Shown: positions 47,701-59,103 of the stretch, piece by piece | How positions within the stretch are numbered: position 1 is the first letter of the stretch | How the letters are laid out: every line of letters starts with the position of its first letter | Source of the DNA: Hippophae tibetana | Taxonomy: Eukaryota > Streptophyta > Magnoliopsida > Rosales > Elaeagnaceae | NCBI GenBank assembly: GCA_037013495.1 | Contig: CM072801.1 | Span: forward strand, 17,847,501 to 17,911,500 | Direction of reading: 5' to 3' | DNA: 64,000 nucleotides | Program-made: the position numbers and the translations under genes | The notes under the pieces: model-generated | The model's input: the letters and a program-made list of their open reading frames with translations, nothing else | The model's database searches: none | What the model was told of the DNA's origin: nothing

Positions 47701-50700
47701 ATAGTTATGACTTTATTTGTACTGCATTCAGGCAACTCTAATCAAAGATCCAAGTGTTTCAGTCAAGCGTATACTGTGGAGTCCTGACGGTTCTTTATTT
47801 GGTGAGCTTGAAATACGTGATAATAATTTTCTTTCCAATAGACTTAATTTCATGTTTTGTTATTCATTTAAACCTTTTTTGTGTTTTTTCAAACAGGAGT
47901 TGCATATTCCAAACATATGATGCAGTTATACACTCATCATGGTAGGAATGAAATTAAGCAGCATGTTGAGGTAGTATTGATCTTTACTTGTTTTTTGAAT
48001 TCTGATATTTAGTTGATGTTTCTTCCTCTACTTTTTTTGATACTTCTAATTATTTTCAATCTTTTTTTCCTTTCGAACTTTTAGATCGATGCACATGTTG
48101 GTAGTGTAAATGATATTGCATTCTGTAATCCTACGAGGACACTCAGTGTTGTAACTTGTGGTGAGGACAAGATCATCAAGGTTAGTTGTGAAATGCTTGT
48201 TATTTGGTTACTAAAGAAAAATGACTACTTATAGACAAATCATCTGAAACTTAGGTGTGGGACGTAGCAACTGGTTCAATGCTGTATGTTTTTGAAGGTC
48301 ATGAAGCTCCTGTTCACTCTTTGTGTCCCCACAGCAAGGAAAATGTCCATGTAAGGATTTCAATTGGTAGTTAATTTTTGATGATACATCCCCTTTAGTT
48401 GATAATAATCTTTAATTGCTTACAATGCTGCCTATTTCTTTTTGCCATAGTTTGTCTTTTCAACATCAATTGATGGAAAAATAAAAGCCTGGCTATATGA
48501 TGCGAGAGGATCTAGGGTTGATTACGATGCACTTGGTCGCTCTTGTATAACAATCTCTTACAGCGCAGATGGTAAAAGGTTTGCCTACTGAACTGTTTAT
48601 CGTATTAGCAGTTTTTAAATTTATTTTATGTTTATAAGTAATACATAATCATATATTAATTTGCATAAAACATATTGTAGGCTATTTTCATGCGGTACAA
48701 ATAATGATGGGGAGTCTCATGTTGTTGAATGGAATGAAAACGAAGGCACGTTGAAGAGAGCTTACAATGGATTTCATAAACGTTCTTTGGGTGTTGTCCA
48801 ATTTGACACAACCAAGAACCGGTTCTTGGCTGTTGCTGATGACTATACTGTCAAAATATGGGATATGGATAATGTTAATTTATTGACTGTTATTGATGCT
48901 GAGGGAGGACTCCCTGTAAGTCTCCTTATAATTACTGTTAACTTTCATATACATGTATTCAAGTAGTTGATTTCAGTGATAAATTGTGGTCTTATTAAAT
49001 CCTGCAAAAAATATTTCTCGAAGGCAATTCCTTGTATTCGTTTCAACAAGGTGGGTACACTATTGGCTGTTTCTGCAAATGACAATAGGGTAAAAGTTTT
49101 AGCAACACCAGATGGTCTTCGGCTGATGAGTTCATATGAAAATCAAGCTCTTACCATTCCGAGAATTGCACCTGAGAATGTAAAAAAGGTAATATGGTTG
49201 AGTAATCTTGAAATGCTCTAAATTGGAAAAGAATCTTTAGCTCTTCCAATTGAGCGTTAACCAGCAAAACTTCCAACTTACGAGTGTACCAAAATCTAGC
49301 TGAATATCTATGCTTTGCTTTACGTGTTCAGTTAACTCATGTCAATTATGATCATCCCAAGCATTTTTCATAATTTTCTACCATTATTAATTTCTCATTG
49401 TATCTCTTAATATTTCACCACTAATACAAAGAAGGATTATGGCATCAATTAAACTTAAAAATGTCAACATGTTTTCCAGAATCTCGGAGCAAGCAACTTG
49501 GAGGATGTGAGGCCCAGATCAAGTGAAGGTGTCGATGCAACAAGTGTTGAGAAGGTCTCCGAGAACAGTGAAACCGCTCAGCTTCAATCATTAAGGCTCT
49601 CATCCTTGGCTAAGACAGAAAAGGTACGCTTCTTCTTACATAATCTATTGTCACTGGTGCCATATTTAACTTCTTTTTAGTAAAGTCCTTATTTTTACCT
49701 TCAAATGTTATATAATAATTTATGATGCATAGAGCTTACTGCATAGATTTTTTTTTTTTTTTTGATAACGAGCTTGCTGCATAGATATGTACAAATACCT
49801 GCATTGAATTACTTCAAGGCAGTCATTAAACCAGTATGCAAAATTAGGGAGACTCGTCCATGAGTGAATATCAAGTCACAAAGTGTACAATGTTTTACTA
49901 AAATTATAAGAAAAAGAATATTCATTACCTTGATATTACAAGTAGAGCTTTTCTCGTGACTTTTTGCGTTTGCAAATTGCAGATCTTGAGGTTGACATAT
50001 ACAAATTCAGGAAATGCCATTTTGGCATTAGCTTCGAATGCTGTGCATGTACTTTGGAAGTGGTCACCGAATGAACATAATTTCAATGGAAAGGCATGAT
50101 GATATCTTATTTTTTCTAAGCCTCTTAATTCCCTTGAACTTCAATTTATTCCTTTGATTATATGAAAATTTCTTATTACGCTGACAACAAACTTTTTATT
50201 CCTTCAGGCAATGACAAAGGTTGCCCCTCATCTGGTACAACCAGCATCAGGAACGCTAATGATGAACGATATAACAGATGCTAAATCCGAAGATGGTGTA
50301 CACTGTTTTGCTTTATCAAAAAATGATTTTTATCTCATGTCAGCCTCTGGAGGGATGATATCTCTGTTTAACATGACAACATTAAAGGTAATGCCGAGAA
50401 TTCTCTAAAAGTTGGCTTGATTTACATTATAACTTACCTAAAGTTACCATTTCTAAATACTGCTTCCCTTGAAGTGTTAAACAGAACTTATTCCGTTTAA
50501 ATAGAAAGAAAAAAAAGGTCCAAATAGTATCACATTATTTGTAACTATGATTCAAAAGCCGCTATTTGTTTTTTAATTGTAGATGATGACAAGTTTCATG
50601 CCTCCATCTGTGGCAACATATATTGCTTTTCACCCACAAGATAACAATGTAATTGCTATTGGCATGGATGATTCGACCATTCAAATGCATAATGTCCGTA

Positions 50701-52276
50701 CAAATGAGGTATGATGGTTTGTATGTATTAGAGTAGAGATTATCTTCAATGAGGTTTCTTAAGGAAAGGTGTACTTATTTTTTTTCTGTCTTTAGGTTAT
50801 GACCAAACTTAAAGGTCACTCTGAAAGAATCACCGGTCTGGCCTTCTCTACTGTTCTTAACACTCTTGTGTCTGCCGGAGCAGATTCTCAGGTTATTATT
50901 TCATTTCTAATTAAATAACCTTTAACGTTCTGATTGGTGTAACTAAGAGAAAAACATGGAAGAAATAAACTGAAAGGTATAATATTGACATATGATAGAT
51001 GTTTGCATTCCTTTTTCGCAGATTGTTACATGGAATATCCATAGCTGGGAAAAGCAAGACACCGATCTTCTGCAGATTCCAGCTGGTAGGACACCAACAG
51101 AAACGTCCAATATGCAGGTTCAATTTCACCAGGATCAGATCCACTTTCTTCTTGCTCATGAAACTCAGCTAGCTTTATACGAAACATCACGATTAGATTG
51201 TCAAAAGCAGGTACTTTGTCAGTTTAATCTCTCAAGCAATGTGATTTGAAAAAAAGAAAAAAAAATATATATATATACACACACATACATACATAAATAT
51301 ATTTATTTTTTCATGTCAAATGATCACATCATTATATGTTGCTATAGTCCAATTTTTTTTCTTGTAACTCCCCAAAGATGTAAAGCATATTTTGTTTCCT
51401 ATTTCAGTGGGTTGCAGAGGAATCTTCAGGGCCAATCACCCATGCAACATACTCATGTGATAGCCAGTTAGTTTTTTCCAGTTGTCGTGATGGAACCGTG
51501 TGCATATTTGATGCTTCAAGTCTTCACTTACGTTGCCGAATCAACCCTACTGAGTATCTCTCATCTCATGTCAGGTAACCTGAAATTGTTTTTATTTTAC
51601 AAGAAATTACTTCATCTATTTCTTAATATCAGATCCCTTTATATATATATTTGTTATGCCTAATATACAACTGCAAATTACTCTAAAAATCAGAAAACTA
51701 ACATCATGAAAACAAGGGTTGATTCCATCCTGAAAATCAAGAAACTACACTCCTAAAATTAGGGGTTGATTCCACCCTAAAAATCAGGAAACTGACCATA
51801 CTCGTAGGTTGATTTCCTACCTAACCAATATTTTCCTTTGGTCAGTTCATCTATAAATTAATCTGGTAGAAAATCTGCTAGTCACTCCACCTACTAGCTA
51901 TTTTAGCATCAATTTAAATTATACATTTTTAAGTCATAACCATGCAAGATTCAAAACCAAACACCATCTCAACTTTACTCAACATATGATAAACTTTTTT
52001 ATTTTCTTTGTTTTAACTAATTTTAAAGCTTCATTCATATATTTGGACTATAGTACCAATTTTTATGAACTACGAACGTTTATGTGCAAAAATAATTGTT
52101 TTTTTCCTTTTAATTAATGCAGCTCAGCAGTCTATCCTCTAGTAGTAGCAGCACATCCATTTGACGGGGACCAGTTTGCAATAGGACTAACAGACGGTGG
52201 AGTTATTGTGTTTGAGCCACTTGAATCAGATTCGAGGTGGGCTATGCCTAAACATGTAGTTGACAATGGTTTATAA
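44739..52276 (+). CDS. TOPLESS-related transcriptional corepressor (Groucho/Tup1-like), complete
   Basis: 24 coding exons: 44739-44821, 44923-45102, 45229-45342, 45578-45736, 45922-46090, 46190-46313, 46830-46906, 47170-47323, 47441-47550, 47732-47801, 47897-47970, 48085-48180, 48255-48350, 48451-48578, 48681-48915, 49024-49188, 49480-49623, 49983-50093, 50208-50387, 50583-50708, 50796-50891, 51022-51210, 51408-51574, 52123-52276. Phases agree throughout and give 1066 residues. LisH lies at about 5-37, CTLH about 35-93, a shortened Pro/Ser/Gly linker about 200-320, then WD40 repeats to the end. These proteins bind EAR (LxLxL) repressors through the N-terminal domain and recruit histone deacetylase in the nucleus. 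R68, K72 and N177 correspond to TOPLESS R67, K71 (peptide groove) and N176 (altered in tpl-1). It is some 40-70 residues shorter than Arabidopsis members, mainly in linker and tail. One intron has a GC donor and one contains a solo LTR. Confidence 0.93.
46398..46833. mobile_element. Solo LTR with GGTGT target duplication in a TOPLESS-related intron
   Basis: The 426-bp unit 46403-46828 starts TGTTGG and ends CAACA (5-bp inverted ends). It is flanked by GGTGT at 46398-46402 and 46829-46833, a perfect 5-bp target duplication. No internal element sequence remains, so it is either a solo LTR left by recombination or a very small LTR-only element. The phrase AACGAAGTTCGGTC..TTGCTTACGTCTC inside is typical of LTR leader text. 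The right duplication overlaps the first bases of exon 7. Confidence 0.85.
50094..50207 (+). other. Intron with non-canonical GC donor
   Basis: Exon 18 ends GGAAAG and the intron begins GCATGATG rather than GT. The acceptor CTTCAG ends at 50207. Protein homology (GK joined to AMTK, as GKATAS in relatives) requires this junction. GC-AG introns are a known minor class. The donor departs from GCAAGT, so splicing may be weak. Confidence 0.7.
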
Positions 52277-52463
52277 ACCCAATAACTGATGTAAGGAATA
52301 ATGAGGTTACAGCTAGGGACTCAACCATGTAACTTTGTTAGACCATATCTTTTTTTTTAGGTATTGATCAATATTTTCATATATGGGAACTAGGGTTAAT
52401 TTGATATATGTAAAATTAGTGTAGTTCCATAAAAAATTATCGTCAGCAAGTAAGTTTAGATTG
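52277..52463 (+). other. TOPLESS-related 3' UTR and insertion flank
   Basis: About 190 bases separate the stop from the copia LTR. No clear AATAAA is present, although ATAATGAGG and AT-rich stretches could serve. The transcript may end before or inside the antisense LTR. Confidence 0.45.
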
Positions 52464-53060
52464 TGTTAGGTGTTAGGAAATATTACTGGGTTGAAGCTAA
52501 AACAAAACTAAAGTAAATTGAGAATAATGAAAATAAAATAGACATAAATTATTTTACGTGGAAAAACCCCCCGAACAAATTGGGGTAAAAAACCACGGGT
52601 AAGTATAGGAGGATTTTACTATTATAAAATAGGGATTATAACACCTTCTCTCTAGTTACAATGAGATAACAATTCTAATCCCTATTGTAATAGGAGAAAT
52701 AATTCTCTCACAAATAAGGAAAATATTACTTATAAAGAAGGAACAAAATTTTATTTTCTAAGTAGTAACTCACAAGATAACTCTCACAAAGATTTTTACT
52801 ATCTTTCTTATGGATGCTCTCTAATTCATTTTCTCTTGTATTTTACACAAATAAAACAAGTTATTTATAGACAACATCCTTAAAGAACTTGTGGTAGCAA
52901 AGACTCCATGTTCATCTCCATTTTGAATGGACAAGAAATTAGTGCTCCAATAGCATCCTTAATTAAATGTCTTTCATGTTTCTTACTTCATCTATTAGCA
53001 AGATATAACATTAAACCAAGTAAGTGGTTTTACCACTAAATAAGACCATCAATTATCACA
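52464..53060 (-). repeat. 3' LTR of the Tnt1/Tork-like element
   Basis: It matches the right LTR from TGTTAGGAAATATTAC to AATTATCACA. The plus-strand start has an extra 7-bp TGTTAGG directly duplicated (52464-52470 and 52471-52477), absent from the right copy. Confidence 0.9.
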
Positions 53061-53125
53061 TTCTCCCACTTAAAGTCACTTACGTAATCCTTCCATCCTT
53101 CCTCACTTGCCAAATCCATGCTTGC

Positions 53126-53670
53126 TTATGTTTTCGCTAGACCATATGAGGATCTACACCATTTAAACTTGTTAGTGTTGATTGGCTTGGTCATAACATC
53201 TGCTAGGTTTTCGTCGGTGTGAATCTTCTGCATATCCGCACTACCTTCTTCCACTACTTCTCGAACAAAGTGATACTGAACCCTTATGTGCTTTGTCCGT
53301 GAATGAAAAGTTGGATTCCTTGCAATGTGCAAAGCACTCCGACTGTCACAAAACAAAACAATCTTCTCCTGCTTGTACCCGAGCTCCTCCAATAACCTTT
53401 GTATCCAAACTGCTTCCTTGTAAGCTTATGTAGCCGCCATGTATTCTGCTTCCGTTGTAGATAGAGCTACAACCAATTTCAGTTTAGATACCCAGCATTT
53501 GAGGTTCCTCTGAAGTATCTTAGAACCCTCTTCACGGAAAACATTAAACTTCCCACTACTGATGCATACGGTACTCGAGACATCTCTCTCCTCTCAGCTT
53601 CATTGCTAGGACACATACTCGAGGATAACTTGAAATTAATAGGAAGTGGGGTAGAAATTGGCTTACTATC
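53126..53670 (-). pseudogene. Tnt1/Tork-like element RNase H and Pol C-terminus (two internal deletions)
   Basis: The end of Pol is clear (HIARNPTFHSRTKHIRVQYH, then NLADVMTKPINTNKF). Upstream, between 53670 and 53440, the sequence jumps from the start of RNase H to KRVLRYFRGTSNAG, and then to a segment resembling VVALSTTEAEYMAAT. Two blocks of several dozen codons each are therefore gone, including parts of the catalytic region. A stop in the AT-A-Y-KEA segment adds to the damage. Confidence 0.8.
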
Positions 53671-54455
53671 TTACATGTTGAAGCGTCGTAAGATCTTGTT
53701 GAAATAGTTCTTCTGAGAAAGCCAAATCTTCTTGTTATTTCTGTCTCGATGAATCTGCATCCCTAGAATCTTGTTTGTTGGTCCTAAGTCCTTCATATCA
53801 AACTCCCTAGCCAATTGTGCCTTCAATTCTTGGATTTGATCTTTGTTGGGGTCTATTACCAACATGTCATCCACATATAACAACAAGATAATAAAACTAT
53901 TATCACCATCAAACCTTTTGAAGTACGTACAATGGTCTGAACTGAGTCTGTTGAATCAAATCTCTTGTACCAACACCTCGGTGCCTGTTTGAGACCGTAT
54001 ATAGATTTGTTCAACCTGTAAACCAAGTTCTCTTTTCTTGTTTCAGCAAAACCTTCTAGTTGGAGCATATAGATTTCTTCTTCAAGTTCTCCATGAATAA
54101 ATGCATTTTTTACATCCAATTGCTCCAGATGTAAGTCAAACGTAGCACACATAGCCAGAACTATTCTAATTGTTGTAAGCTGAACTACCGGGGAAAATAT
54201 CTCGTTGAAATCAATATCTTCTTTCTGAGCGAATCCTTTTACCACCAATCTTGCACGAAACCGTTCCACTTGATCATTGCTATCCCGTTTGATCTTGTAG
54301 ACCCATTTGTTACCTATGGATTTTCTCCCATGTGGCAATGGTATCCCAAGTCTTGTTCTTATGTAGAGCTTCAATTTCTTCCTGCATTGCTGCCATCCAT
54401 AAAAACACATCTGAGCTACTTGTAGCTTCTTTGAAAGTTGAGGGCTCTTCGTCAT
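53671..54455 (-). pseudogene. Tnt1/Tork-like element reverse transcriptase (frameshifted)
   Basis: The frame 54455-53856 includes GNKWVYKIKRDSNDQVERFR, LDVKNAFIHGELEEEIYMLQ and LNKSIYGLKQAPRCWYKRFD, which are RT fingers and palm. The catalytic YVDDMLV follows in another frame (53886-53671), ahead of LAREFDMKDLG and KILGMQIHRDR. So there is one frame change near 53900-53950. Another separates this part from the integrase frame at about 54310-54340. Confidence 0.85.
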
Positions 54456-55500
54456 CCATTAAAAGACAGTATGCAACATTGCTCTCCGTAACATACTCTG
54501 AATGCCAAGATGAAGGCATTCTCTCATGAGTAGACCGGCAAACTTCTAAAGACTCGGACTCAACTGGTTCTTGTACCTCATGCTCTGGTGTTGCTTCAGT
54601 AGAAACTAGAGTTTCTTGTACCGGATTATTTTCCACTTGTATTGTTGTAGTCTCTGAAACCTCTTTCAATGTGTTATCATATCCATCTGTTTGTAGTAGT
54701 TGATCTTCGACAAAGATCACATCCCTACTGACAATAACCTTGTGAATATTGGGATCCCACAAGCGATACCCCTTCACTCCGTCAACATACCCCAAGAATA
54801 TACACCTCCTAGATTTCGGATTAAACTTTGTTCTTTCTTGGGCATTGTATATCACATACGCAGGACATCCAAAATAATGTAAAGTAGAGTAGTCTGCTGG
54901 CTTACCAGTCCACATCTCCATCGGTGTCTTTAAATCAAATCCTATTGATGGTGATCGATTTATCACATAACAAGCAATTTTGGCTACTTCTGCCCAAAAA
55001 GAGTTGGATTGACCTACAGTCCTCAACATAGCTCTCATCTTTTCTGTAAGAGTTCTATTCATTCGTTCTGCCACTCCATTTTTTTGAGGCGTGTATGTGA
55101 CTGTGAACTGTCGTTTAATTCCTTTCTGCTTGTAAAAAGCAAGAAACTCGATGTATGTGTACTCTCTTCCATTATCTGTCCTCAAGCACTTTATCTTTTT
55201 CCCAGATTTAAGTTCCACTCGTGCTTTAAAGTCTTTCAATATTGGAAATACATCTGACTTATTCTTGATTGGATACACCTAACATCTCCTGGAATAATCA
55301 TCAATAAAAGACACAAAATACTTTGCTCCTCCTAGGGACATTTCACATACATCAAAATGAATCAAGTCTAGAATATATTTACTCTTGGCATCAGATCTGT
55401 TAAACTTCAATATATGTTGCTTACTTGTAACATAATGCTCACAGAAAGGTAGATTTACCGATTTGAGCCCTAGAAGTAGCTCTCTGTCGAATAGAATCTT
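54310..55500 (-). pseudogene. Tnt1/Tork-like element integrase
   Basis: The HHCC side reads LPFCEHYVTSKQH, then FDVCEMSLGGAKYFVSF, where the catalytic Asp is kept. The second Asp is in CLRTDNGREYT and the Glu is in NGVAERMNRTL. A TAG at 55279-55281 interrupts the core. The C-terminal GKPADYSTLHYFGCPAYVIY and KCIFLGY-like parts follow, then a long acidic linker up to the RT frame. DDE integrase inserts the cDNA; this copy is broken by the stop. Confidence 0.85.
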
Positions 55501-55965
55501 CAAACCTCATTCTGACATATGACCTAGTTTGAGATGCCACATCTTCGTCGACTCTTCTCCCTTATTGATTGATGCGACACACACATCAGCTTCTTCCAAT
55601 ATTTCTCCTTTTAGCATGAATAGATTCGTCTCAATCTTTTCTGCCTTCATAACCACAAGTACACCTTTAACAATTTTTATAAGCCGATTTTCAATATGGG
55701 TCTTGCATCCAAGACTATCCATTTGACCCAAAGATAATAGATTCTTCCGTAGGCCTTTCACGTGTCGTATCTCCTGAATAGTGCGAATTGTACTATCAAA
55801 TATCTTTATCTTGATAGTACCAATACCAGCAATCTCCAAAGCATGATCATCACCCATGTGTATAGAACCTCCTCAGATTGGTTCATATTTGTGAAACCAT
55901 TCTCTCCGAGATGTCATGTGTCATGTTGCTCTTGAGTCTAATAACCAGGTATCAACGAACTGCTT
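55501..55965 (-). pseudogene. Tnt1/Tork-like element protease and GAG-pre-integrase region
   Basis: The protease motif reads WLLDSRAT, with the Gly of DSGAT changed to Arg, followed closely by two TGA stops (about 55918-55920 and 55873-55875). The next frame contains HALEIAGIGTIKIKIFD, HVKGLRKNLLSLGQMD and MWHLKLGHMSE, the GAG-pre-integrase signature. It ends at a TGA (55507-55509). Confidence 0.8.
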
Positions 55966-56829
55966 TCTGCCTCCAACTATCGTTGTTGCCTTAATGTATA
56001 GAACTTCACCATCATCTGAGACACTTGCCACATTCCATTGATCATTTGATGACTCAGGGACTCCACTCTTCTTTTTGAACCAATAATCTTTCTTGACATG
56101 CCCTTTCTTGCCACAGTTGTAGCACTTGAAATTCTTCTTATTTCTTGATTTTGATCTACCATGATTTTGACTCCCACTAGGGCCACGTTCCGTTGATATT
56201 CCTCTCGTCATCGTTAAAGTTTTCACTTATTGTGAACCTGTATGTTTGTCTTCCTTGTTTTTACGCCTGGTTTCTTCTTCCAAAACAGCGGCAGTAATTT
56301 CATCGAAGACTAGATAGTCTGTGAGGATGTTGTTCGTTAGGTTAATGATGAGTTGATCATACGAGTCAGGTAGACTTTGTAATAGAAGCTCCGCACGTTC
56401 AAATGTCTTTATTGTGTAACCCATTGATGTAAGTTGTGAAAATAGAGTATTCAAAATGTTGATGTGGTCGGTCACTAATGTGGATTCCATCATTTGAAGA
56501 GTGTACAATCTCCTCTTTAAGAGGATTTTATTGTGTAGTGACTTGGCCTCGTACAATCTTGTTAGAGTATCCCAAATCTCCTTTGCAGTCTTCTTTTCTG
56601 TCACACTAGATAACACTCTATCGGCTAGTGCTAAGTGTAGTTCGGCAATTGTATTGCCATCCATCTCGCTCCACTTGCCGTCATCAATGATCTCTACGGA
56701 CCTTTCTCCAATTGCTTCCAAACAATTGTCTTTCCTTAAAATTTCCTTAATTTTCATTTTCCACAATAAGAAATTACTCTTGTTGAACTTCTCAACATCG
56801 AACTTTGTCCTAGTCGACATCTCGTTCAC
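55966..56829 (-). pseudogene. Tnt1/Tork-like element gag
   Basis: ATG at 56829 (a second Met three codons on at 56820 is equally likely) opens a 200-codon frame with FDVEKFNKSNFLLWKMKIKE and LLKRRLYTLQM, typical of copia Gag. A TAA at 56227-56229 interrupts it and the frame continues. The zinc knuckle reads CYNCGKKGHVKKDY, so the last Cys of CCHC is replaced by Tyr. The two host-independent functions, particle formation and RNA binding, are thus both damaged. Confidence 0.88.
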
Positions 56830-56872
56830 AACAATCTACTTCACACCCCTCAACCAATTGCTCTAATACCAC

Positions 56873-57521
56873 TGTTAGGAAATATTACCGGGTTGAAGCT
56901 AAAACACAACTAAAGTGAAATTGAGAATAATGAAAATAAAATGGACACAAATATTTTACGTGGAAAAAACCTCCGAACAAATTGGGATAAAAAACCACGG
57001 GCAAGTATAGGAGGATTTTACTATTGTAAAATAGGGATTACAACACCTTCTCTCTAGTTACAATGAGATAACAATTCTAATCTCTATTGTAATAGGAGAA
57101 ATAACTCTCTCACAAAATAGGGAAAATATTACTTACAAAGAATGAACAAAACTTTCTTTTCTAAGTAGTAACTCACAAGATAACTCTCACAAAAACTTTT
57201 ACTATCTTTCTTATGGATGCTCTCTAATTCATTTGTTCTTGTATTTTGCACAAATGAAACAAGTTATTTATAGGTAACATCCTTGAAGAACTTGTGGTAG
57301 CAAAGACTCCATGTTCATCTCCACTTTGAATGGACAAGAAATTAGTGCTCTATATTAAATGTACAAGAAATTAGTGTTTCACATTGAATACACAAGAAAT
57401 TAGTACTCCAATAACATCCTTAATTAAATGTCTTTCATGTTTCTTACTTTATTCATTAACAAAATATAATATTAAACCAAATAAGTGGTTTTACTACTAA
57501 ATAAGAACATCAATTATCACA
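56873..57521 (-). repeat. 5' LTR of the Tnt1/Tork-like element
   Basis: Same ends as the left LTR, but about 50 bp longer. A segment ending ACAAGAAATTAGT occurs three times here (about 57330-57410) and once in the left LTR. It is the promoter-bearing LTR for minus-strand transcription, which would run toward the TOPLESS-related 3' end. Confidence 0.9.
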
Positions 57522-58360
57522 TATTGATACATGTTGATGAGTCAAGTGATATTTCTAGCTACAAACAGTCTCTAGGGTTCTGGTTCTGACCGGTGGCCTA
57601 GATCAGAAACTATTCATTCCTTATAGCTTAAAAAAAAGAAAAAATTATTAATGGTGAGACCTAGTCATGCTATCGACAGAGGGCAATTGTGTGTTTTTTT
57701 TAATAATAATAGTTATGTTTCTTCATTTACTTAAATATTTATAGGATAAATATCATTAACATCTACCTAATAGTATATTTAATCATAAGTATGAAAATAT
57801 TTTGAATCAAATGTCATAATATTAAATGTTCAAAAAAAGTTTTAAGCATAGAGGCTAAATTACGCTAATATATATTGGTTATATTAAAATATTCATAAAA
57901 AGTAATTTTTAAAATAATAAATATATTGATAAAATTTACAAATTAAAAGAAAAAATAAAATAAAAGAGTTCTAAACATTGACGTAAGAAATAAAAAATCC
58001 TCGATATATCCATCATTCATTGTTTTATTTATAAATAAATTTAAAATGAAAACTTTAAGATTTGACTGCTCGTAACAATAACCAGGTTTCATCGGTGAAG
58101 CTTGATTGTAATTATTTTCTTCCTCTATTTTCTAAATGTGTAATAAAAGACACTTAAAATTATTAAAATTTAAAAGATTTTCAAAAGATTTAATTATTTC
58201 TAGCTGGTTGAGAGTGAAATAAAAAGCTTTGTTCTCAACATATTATCTCATAAATTGTATGTTTCTTCTCTTACATACTTGGTTAAAAAATTACCACCTA
58301 CATTTTTTCATCAAATAAGTATGTTTCTTAACTATAACAACACGTTATATCTTTCTTTTA
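57522..58360. other. Flanking sequence after the copia insertion
   Basis: This continues the original downstream flank of the TOPLESS-related gene. No gene or clear repeat is seen. Confidence 0.45.
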
Positions 58361-59100
58361 GGTGACTTTTGTTTCATAGAATGAAATCGAAATTGGAATC
58401 AAAATAAGAATAGAATATAATAGAAAGAAAATAGTTTTATTTGATTTGACCATTGAAATAAAAGAAGTAATCAGTATTAGAGTGTTTGGTTTACAACTAC
58501 AATGAAATGAAAAATATTTTATATTATCTTAATATCCTTATATTCAGTAAGTTTAAATAATATTATTTAATTATTATTTTTTCCTCACACAAAATATATT
58601 ATTGAAATTATTGTTTTTTTAAATAATTATTACTTTAAAATAAAATATATTATTAAAATTATTATTTTTCTTAAGAGAGTTTATGATTTTGAGGTTTAAG
58701 ATTTAGGATTTTGGGATTTTGGGTTTTGAGATTTGAGATTTAAGATTTATGATTATATTTGTGGATTAAGGTTTAGGGTTAAAATTATTATTTTTCTAAA
58801 TAGGGTTTTGGGTTTTGGGATTTAGGATTTAGGATTTGAGGTTTAGGGTTATATTTGTGGGTTAAGGTTTAAGGTTAAAATTATTATTTTTTAAATAGGG
58901 TTTAAGGTTTTAGTTTATATTTGTGGATTAAGATTTATGATTAAAATTATTATTTTTCTAATTAAGATTTAGGATTTAAGATTTTTGACTTAAGGTTTAG
59001 AGTTATATTTAAGATTGAAATCAAATTGAAATCAAATATAAAACTAGAATGAATCAATTCTGATTTTATTTCATTCTATTCCTATCAATCAAACATGTAG
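58361..59100. mobile_element. Tourist/Harbinger-like MITE with telomere-like interior, copy 2
   Basis: Starts GGTGACTTTTGTTTC. The right end reverse complemented is CTACATGTTTGATTG. TTA flanks both sides (58358-58360 and 59101-59103). Inner arms (GAATGAAAT..) and the TTAGAGTGTTTGGTTTACAAC block match copy 1 at 27321. The interior again has about four units of ATTATTTTT..TAAATAG plus degenerate TTTAGGG. Confidence 0.75.
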
Positions 59101-59103
59101 TTA

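Larger units (their letters stand above)
52464..57521 (-). mobile_element. Tnt1/Tork-like Ty1/copia element, minus strand, near full length
   Basis: LTRs at 52464-53060 and 56873-57521 bound a 3.8-kb interior. On the minus strand the order is 5' LTR, primer site TGGTATTAGAGC (56871-56860), gag, protease, integrase, RT, RNase H, polypurine tract AAGTGGGAGAA (53071-53061), 3' LTR. The flanks GATTG (left) and TATTG (right) agree in 4 of 5 bases as a target duplication. The LTRs differ at roughly 12 of the first 180 positions, so the insertion is not recent. Several stops, frame changes and deletions make it inactive. It lies antisense just after the TOPLESS-related gene. Confidence 0.9.
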
